DNA of 64,000 nt from CAYJBH01 sp964368625 (GTDB lineage: Bacteria; Bacillota; Clostridia; Oscillospirales; Ruminococcaceae). Of this stretch, positions 60,404-64,000 are shown piece after piece. The stretch lies in contig CAYJBH010000012.1 of assembly GCA_964368625.1 (NCBI GenBank), positions 1 to 64,000 of the forward strand. The letters run 5' to 3'. Both the position numbers and the translations under genes were made by a program. Every line of letters begins with the position of its first letter. Position 1 is the stretch's first letter. The notes beneath the pieces are model-generated. The model made no database searches. It was not told the origin of the DNA and saw only the letters and a list, made by a program, of their open reading frames with translations.

Positions 60404-62221
60404 TTAGTAATCAATCTGGCTTAGGTTGTATGTCATAGTAAATGATTCACCACCGTAACTATAATAATAAGTAGCAGATAATATACCATTAACAAGCGTT
60501 GGTGAATAATGAATTTCGGCTTCGGCTTCAAATGGAACTACATATTCGAGATTGTTATCGCCATACTTTAATCCATCAATATTAATCCATGCATAGTCGT
60601 CAACTATTGGGAAGAAGGTGCTATCTCCCATTTCGCAGTTAAAGGATATAACCACAGATGAATAGCTTTCGTAGGAATGCCCTTCTATATATAATTCAAA
60701 GTATGGAACACCATCAGCGTCATAATTTACATAGGCATAACTTTCATATACTCCTTCAATATAGTTGGCATCTCCTTGGTAGTCAGAAATAACCAACTCG
60801 CCATACCATTCAGTTGGAAGACCAATTGTATCTACATAGATTGTCTGCTCGCTTCCAAGTCCAGGAGGAGTAAACCCGGCTGTAGTATTTTCACCTTCGG
60901 ATGAAGTGCTGCCATCACCATCCCGTTCCTGGCTTGTACTATAGACGAAGGTGACATCCATTCCTTGGGTACTGTATGTTATTGTGTTACCTTCAGCAAC
61001 AAGAATAAAAGGATCACCGTTAACCATAAAGGTCATTGTTTGTGGATCGAAATCAAGAGGAGGACTTAATTCTCCAAACAGCTTCATCTCGAGAGAGCTA
61101 TCATCTATAAAATATATGTAGTCATCCTGCATACCATAAACAATTAACTCTTCAGCCGTAACTTCTTCGCCATCAATTTTTACGGCTGAAATGTCGTACC
61201 TGCCTATTAATTGACCATCCAAGGGCACTTCGCCCTGGGTGTTCTCTGAATTATTATCGGCAGTGCCGGCTGCAGAAGGCACTTCTGTCCCCTCTTTGTA
61301 AAAGATAATGTCCATTCCAAGATCTAACAAATTAACTAACTTAAGCTCATTACCAATCAGTGTTCCTGCAAACTCATCCGTTCCATCTATTAGGGTGAAA
61401 GTTGTTCCATCCAGTTCCCACTTTGCACCATACTCTAAGCCGTTGTAAAACAAGGTGCATTTACCGCCATCATTAAGCTCGATATTTATTCCTTCCGGCG
61501 ATATATCTTCAACGTTAATATCCAGTCCCATCATGCTTGCTTTTGTTCCTATCCACATCCCTGCATTTGGATCATCTGAGGAACCAGCAAAAAGCTTAGG
61601 GATAAATATTATTGCAAGAATAATTGCTACTATTGCAACTAAGCCTATCCCACCAAAAATAAAAATTTTGTTGTCGATTGGTCTTTTTGCAGTCGTTACT
61701 CCGCCATACTGGGGTTGAGGCGCTCCCATCGGCATTCCCGGTTGGTTTGGCGGCATTGGTGCACCGCTCATCGGCATTCCCGGCTGGTTTGGCGGCATTG
61801 GTCTACCGCCCATCGGCATCCCCGGCTGATTTGGCGACATTGGTGCACCGCCCATCGGCACCCCCGGCTGGTTTGGCGACATTGGTTCACCGCCCATCGG
61901 TGTTCCCGGTTGTATAGAACTCTCTTTTTGCGCACTACCAAGGTCGGAAACAGGCGCCATTGCTGCCTCAGGAGCTACATTCTTGTCACCCTGCGAACCT
62001 TTATAGGTATCCGGAGCGCTTCCGTAGGTAGACGGAGAGCTGCCATATGTAGTTTTAGCATCTCCAAATTTTGGCGTTTCGCTATCCATTTCCGATGCTT
62101 TAAGTATATCATTCGGTTTAGATGTTTCAGCTGATTCCGGTATTTCAACCTTAACGCCGCAATTATCGCAGAATTTCACAAAATCCGGCAACTCGGTTCC
62201 ACACCTATTACATTTAATCAT
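60404..62221 (-). CDS. zinc-ribbon membrane protein with Pro/Met repeats and extracellular beta modules
   Basis: This 605-residue protein has an N-terminal zinc ribbon (CNRCGTELPDFVKFCDNC, residues 4-21) and a Ser/Pro linker. Four 14-residue repeats of the type GG.PM.PNQPGMPM follow (about 108-163). One transmembrane helix lies near 183-208. After it come two related beta modules, each about 100 residues (GMWIGTKASMMGLDINVE near 217; a second near 330-430), and a C-terminal beta-rich domain. The ribbon is probably cytosolic and the modules outside. The function is unknown; clostridial relatives are hypothetical proteins. ATG start behind GGAGG. Confidence 0.75.
   Translation of the reverse strand: MIKCNRCGTELPDFVKFCDNCGVKVEIPESAETSKPNDILKASEMDSETPKFGDAKTTYGSSPSTYGSAPDTYKGSQGDKNVAPEAAMAPVSDLGSAQKESSIQPGTPMGGEPMSPNQPGVPMGGAPMSPNQPGMPMGGRPMPPNQPGMPMSGAPMPPNQPGMPMGAPQPQYGGVTTAKRPIDNKIFIFGGIGLVAIVAIILAIIFIPKLFAGSSDDPNAGMWIGTKASMMGLDINVEDISPEGINIELNDGGKCTLFYNGLEYGAKWELDGTTFTLIDGTDEFAGTLIGNELKLVNLLDLGMDIIFYKEGTEVPSAAGTADNNSENTQGEVPLDGQLIGRYDISAVKIDGEEVTAEELIVYGMQDDYIYFIDDSSLEMKLFGELSPPLDFDPQTMTFMVNGDPFILVAEGNTITYSTQGMDVTFVYSTSQERDGDGSTSSEGENTTAGFTPPGLGSEQTIYVDTIGLPTEWYGELVISDYQGDANYIEGVYESYAYVNYDADGVPYFELYIEGHSYESYSSVVISFNCEMGDSTFFPIVDDYAWINIDGLKYGDNNLEYVVPFEAEAEIHYSPTLVNGILSATYYYSYGGESFTMTYNLSQIDY
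61731..61898 (-). repeat. four tandem 42-bp coding repeats
   Basis: Copies at 61731-61772, 61773-61814, 61815-61856 and 61857-61898 encode the Pro/Met-rich 14-residue repeats. A partial copy continues to about 61916. Repeats of this sort can expand or shrink by slippage. Confidence 0.85.
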
Positions 62222-62259
62222 ATAATACCTCCATTATATTATTTAAAATAAAACTTATT

Positions 62260-62646
62260 CTATAAAGTTACAATTGCATCTACAAGATAATTCAGTCCTG
62301 AACTTTCATAAAAAAATGCATCAATTTCTCCGTTTGCCTTCTGCCTTTTCACCAGTTCAGCAGTTTCCGGATAGTTTTCATCATCTACAAGTATTGCTAC
62401 CTTGCTTTTTGAGAGCGATTTTTTCATCTCATGAATTCTATCACTCCATTCCGCTAGGGTATTGGGGCAAGATCCCTTTACTTCAACAACAACTATGTCA
62501 GGTTTGTATACTTCTGCGGCACTAACAAAGAGTTTGGTGTTGCGCTCTTGAACTATTCTTCCCTCTTCGCTCTTTTTTCGAAGCACACTAACTATTCCAT
62601 CCGATACCAACCCGTTGCGAATTGATAACAATATTGTTTTATTCAA
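62260..62646 (-). CDS. degenerate receiver-like protein
   Basis: This 128-residue protein has the length and strand pattern of a CheY-like receiver. The phospho-acceptor position reads IVVVEVKGS with Glu instead of Asp, and the conserved Lys near the end is replaced (DAFFYESSG). It therefore probably does not take phosphate and may be a pseudo-receiver. I chose the TTG at 62646 because AGGGGGTGAT, nearly the full anti-16S sequence, lies in correct spacing; the GTG at 62655 overlaps that site. It is the first gene of the zinc-ribbon operon, placed after a long hairpin. Confidence 0.6.
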   Translation of the reverse strand: MNKTILLSIRNGLVSDGIVSVLRKKSEEGRIVQERNTKLFVSAAEVYKPDIVVVEVKGSCPNTLAEWSDRIHEMKKSLSKSKVAILVDDENYPETAELVKRQKANGEIDAFFYESSGLNYLVDAIVTL

Positions 62647-62664
62647 GACTATCACCCCCTAAAA

Positions 62665-62698
62665 TAAAATAACAACACCTTATTGTGTTGTTATTTTA
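62665..62698 (-). terminator. hairpin before the receiver-like gene
   Basis: TAAAATAACAACAC (62665-62678) and GTGTTGTTATTTTA (62685-62698) form a perfect 14-bp stem with a 6-base loop, followed on the minus strand by a T-rich run. It lies directly ahead of the receiver-like gene's ribosome-binding site and could end the DUF975 transcript or act as an attenuator. Confidence 0.7.
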
Positions 62699-62775
62699 GC
62701 ACAAATATATTATTATCACCCCATACATTTGTACAGTTATAAGAGGTTTTAAAGTATGAAGTAGCTTTTCACAGC

Positions 62776-63897
62776 TTAATCGCTGCCATCTCCGCCACTA
62801 TCACCACCGCCGTCGCTACTGTCTGCATTACTATAGCTATCACTGCTATCACTGCTATCACTGCTATCATATGTGTTGTTCTGCTGTTGGTAGCTCTGGG
62901 TATAGGAATCGGTATATTCCTGACCTTGATTATCTAACATTACTGTTTTATCATCCTGCTGTTGGTAGTATTGCTGGTTCGGTTGCTGATAGTATTGCTG
63001 GTTCTGCTGTTGATAATACTGTTGATTAGGGTCGGTATATTGTCCATAGGGTTGCTGATAACCCCCGTCTATTTCTCCGTTCTCGGTCTGGTTGGGCTGT
63101 TGTTGCCAACCCTGTTGTGCGGGGTCGTTATACGGTTGATATTGCTGATTGTAATTATCTGGTGTAGGGTATGGAGTTGGGTTATTGTTATAACCGTTAC
63201 TGTAGCCGTTACTGTAGCCGTTACTGTAGCCGTTGTTATTTCCATAGTTATATCCATAATTATTCGGCTGTGTATTGTATCCATACTGTGGTTCAGGGGC
63301 TTTTATCTTATTATAGAATATTGCCAATGTTGTCTGCATATATGGGAAAACATATATTGAGGCGATTCCAAGAGTTATGCCAACCAACAAACTCCATCCA
63401 ATGAACGAAAGAATAAGAACAAAGTAATCTAACTTGCGGCCCTTCATCATCTGCTTGCTTTCGTCAATAGCCTCAAAGATACCCTTATTAGGATTTTCTG
63501 CCATAATATAAAAAGCCATGGAATAAGATATCCCCTTAATAATTCCCGGAACAACAAACAAGAGGCTCCAAAGAAAGGTAAAAAGTCCTACCATAAAGGA
63601 GAGTCCGAAAGCCTTGTGAAAGATGTTTAATCTCTCAAACAATACTCTTGGTTCCGGTTCTACGCCTTTTAACAAATTAAGATAAATCAGAAGTGTTCCT
63701 AATGTTATCGATGATGTAACACCAATTAGTGCAAACGACACCACTAAACCCACCAACGGTATTGCACTAACAACAAAATTAATACTGCTTATTGCAATCG
63801 ATATTGCAAAAACGATTAGTGAAATTAAAAACAGCCGACCTATGTTCCCTCTTATATAACCCTTTGCCATTTCCTTGATTTCTCTACGTGTAAACAA
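62776..63897 (-). CDS. DUF975 membrane protein with Asn/Gln/Tyr-rich prion-like tail
   Basis: This 373-residue protein starts LFTRREIKEMAKGYIRGN, as DUF975 proteins do, and has about five membrane segments (about 20-200). The C-terminal part from about 210 to 345 is dominated by Asn, Gln, Tyr and Gly, with NGYSNGYSNGYSNGY and many QQYYQQPNQ-type units. A Ser/Asp block (DSSDSSDSSD) and a Gly/Asp end follow. Such composition is called prion-like and can drive aggregation or phase separation. The TTG at 63897 is chosen because GGAGG precedes it and the promoter lies over the upstream ATG (63927). It has its own promoter. Confidence 0.75.
   Translation of the reverse strand: MFTRREIKEMAKGYIRGNIGRLFLISLIVFAISIAISSINFVVSAIPLVGLVVSFALIGVTSSITLGTLLIYLNLLKGVEPEPRVLFERLNIFHKAFGLSFMVGLFTFLWSLLFVVPGIIKGISYSMAFYIMAENPNKGIFEAIDESKQMMKGRKLDYFVLILSFIGWSLLVGITLGIASIYVFPYMQTTLAIFYNKIKAPEPQYGYNTQPNNYGYNYGNNNGYSNGYSNGYSNGYNNNPTPYPTPDNYNQQYQPYNDPAQQGWQQQPNQTENGEIDGGYQQPYGQYTDPNQQYYQQQNQQYYQQPNQQYYQQQDDKTVMLDNQGQEYTDSYTQSYQQQNNTYDSSDSSDSSDSYSNADSSDGGGDSGGDGSD
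62836..62869 (-). repeat. 9-bp tandem repeat in the DUF975 tail
   Basis: GCTATCACT occurs three times in a row (62836-62862), with a partial fourth copy to 62869. It encodes the Asp-Ser-Ser units. Confidence 0.85.
63194..63234 (-). repeat. 12-bp tandem repeat in the DUF975 tail
   Basis: CCGTTACTGTAG occurs three times (63194-63229) with a partial fourth copy. It encodes Ser-Asn-Gly-Tyr repeats. Confidence 0.85.
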
Positions 63898-63927
63898 AAT
63901 AATTTCCTCCAAATATTGTATAACCAT

Positions 63928-63955
63928 ATTATATCACAAAACCAACAATTTGCAA
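63928..63955 (-). promoter_or_regulatory. DUF975 promoter
   Basis: On the minus strand TTGCAA (63950-63955), 16-bp spacer, TATAAT (63928-63933). Confidence 0.65.
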
Positions 63956-63956
63956 C

Positions 63957-63994
63957 AATAAACAACAGAACAAAATAGTGTCCTGTTGTTTATT
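63957..63994. terminator. hairpin at the right edge, possible terminator
   Basis: AATAAACAACAG (63957-63968) and CTGTTGTTTATT (63983-63994) form a perfect 12-bp stem with a 14-base loop, upstream of the DUF975 promoter. It may end a transcript from the right; T-runs are weak. Confidence 0.5.
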
Positions 63995-64000
63995 AACTAA

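Noticed and set aside
63194..63234. Short regular repeats as a CRISPR array
   Set aside because: The copies are directly adjacent without spacers and encode in-frame Ser-Asn-Gly-Tyr units.
62962..63404. Hydrophobic or Tyr/Cys-rich frames on the plus strand at the right end
   Set aside because: They are translations of the low-complexity DUF975 tail on the wrong strand.
63898..63927. ATG at 63927 as start of the DUF975 gene
   Set aside because: It lies at the predicted transcription start, with the -10 box right next to it; GGAGG fits the TTG at 63897, and homologues start with F/TRxEIK.

Overview
The window looks like the chromosome of a spore-forming, anaerobic Gram-positive bacterium of class Clostridia. 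This rests on a SpoVAE homologue, AbrB/SpoVT-type and YesM/YesN-type regulators, a GlgC/GlgD glycogen operon, the neighbouring der and PDZ/radical-SAM (DUF512) genes, Shine-Dalgarno sites close to AGGAGG, and sharp sigma-A promoters. At least five promoters are exact TTGACA/TATAAT pairs. Stop codons follow the standard code, and TTG or GTG starts are common (lpdA, acpS, spoVAE, glgC, greA, DUF512, and the last two genes). I saw no rRNA, tRNA, CRISPR array, IS element or prophage.

Layout. (a) 1-4778, minus strand: a DeoR regulator, a YggP/SorE-like zinc dehydrogenase, and the E2, E3 and start of E1 of a lipoyl-dependent 2-oxoacid/acetoin dehydrogenase complex. (b) 4957-10882: lepA, an AEC transporter, acpS, an orphan MazF toxin, a lone spoVAE, a PHP phosphatase, AbrB and an XRE regulator. 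(c) 11304-17041: a glycogen operon glgB*-glgC-glgD-glgA. The first gene is a full-length GlgB homologue that has lost the GH13 catalytic residues. (d) 17160-27240: housekeeping genes greA, thuA, der, the DUF512 radical-SAM protein, rpmF, a P-loop protein, pgi, a mutarotase-like protein, a TtcA-like protein, rplM, rpsI and a G5/3D wall protein.

(e) 27284-55603: a catabolic island with several transcription units, most with their own regulator. A GntR/FCD regulator sits opposite an operon of PLP enzyme, sugar ABC transporter (no ATPase) and GH63-like glycosidase; a perfect GntR operator lies at the operon's start site. A ROK regulator heads two sulfatases without signal peptides that flank a complete tripartite tricarboxylate transporter (TctC-TctB-TctA). 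A GH13_18 phosphorylase follows. A MarR operon carries what looks like a collapsed DsrE gene. A YesMN two-component pair faces a second ABC transporter and a GH31 alpha-xylosidase-like enzyme. The simplest reading is uptake of glycosides, some sulfated and acidic, followed by cytosolic desulfation and hydrolysis or phosphorolysis, feeding the glycolysis and glycogen genes nearby.

(f) 55752-57813: rpsB and tsf with a structured leader. (g) 57888-63955, minus strand: an uncharacterised set of envelope and zinc-ribbon proteins: a lipoprotein, a DUF4428 double-zinc-ribbon protein, a zinc-ribbon/transmembrane protein with Pro-Met repeats, a degenerate receiver-like protein, and a DUF975 membrane protein with a prion-like Asn/Gln/Tyr tail.

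The best candidates for new biology are the catalytically dead GlgB in a glycogen operon, the import-then-desulfate cluster, and the zinc-ribbon/prion-like envelope cluster.
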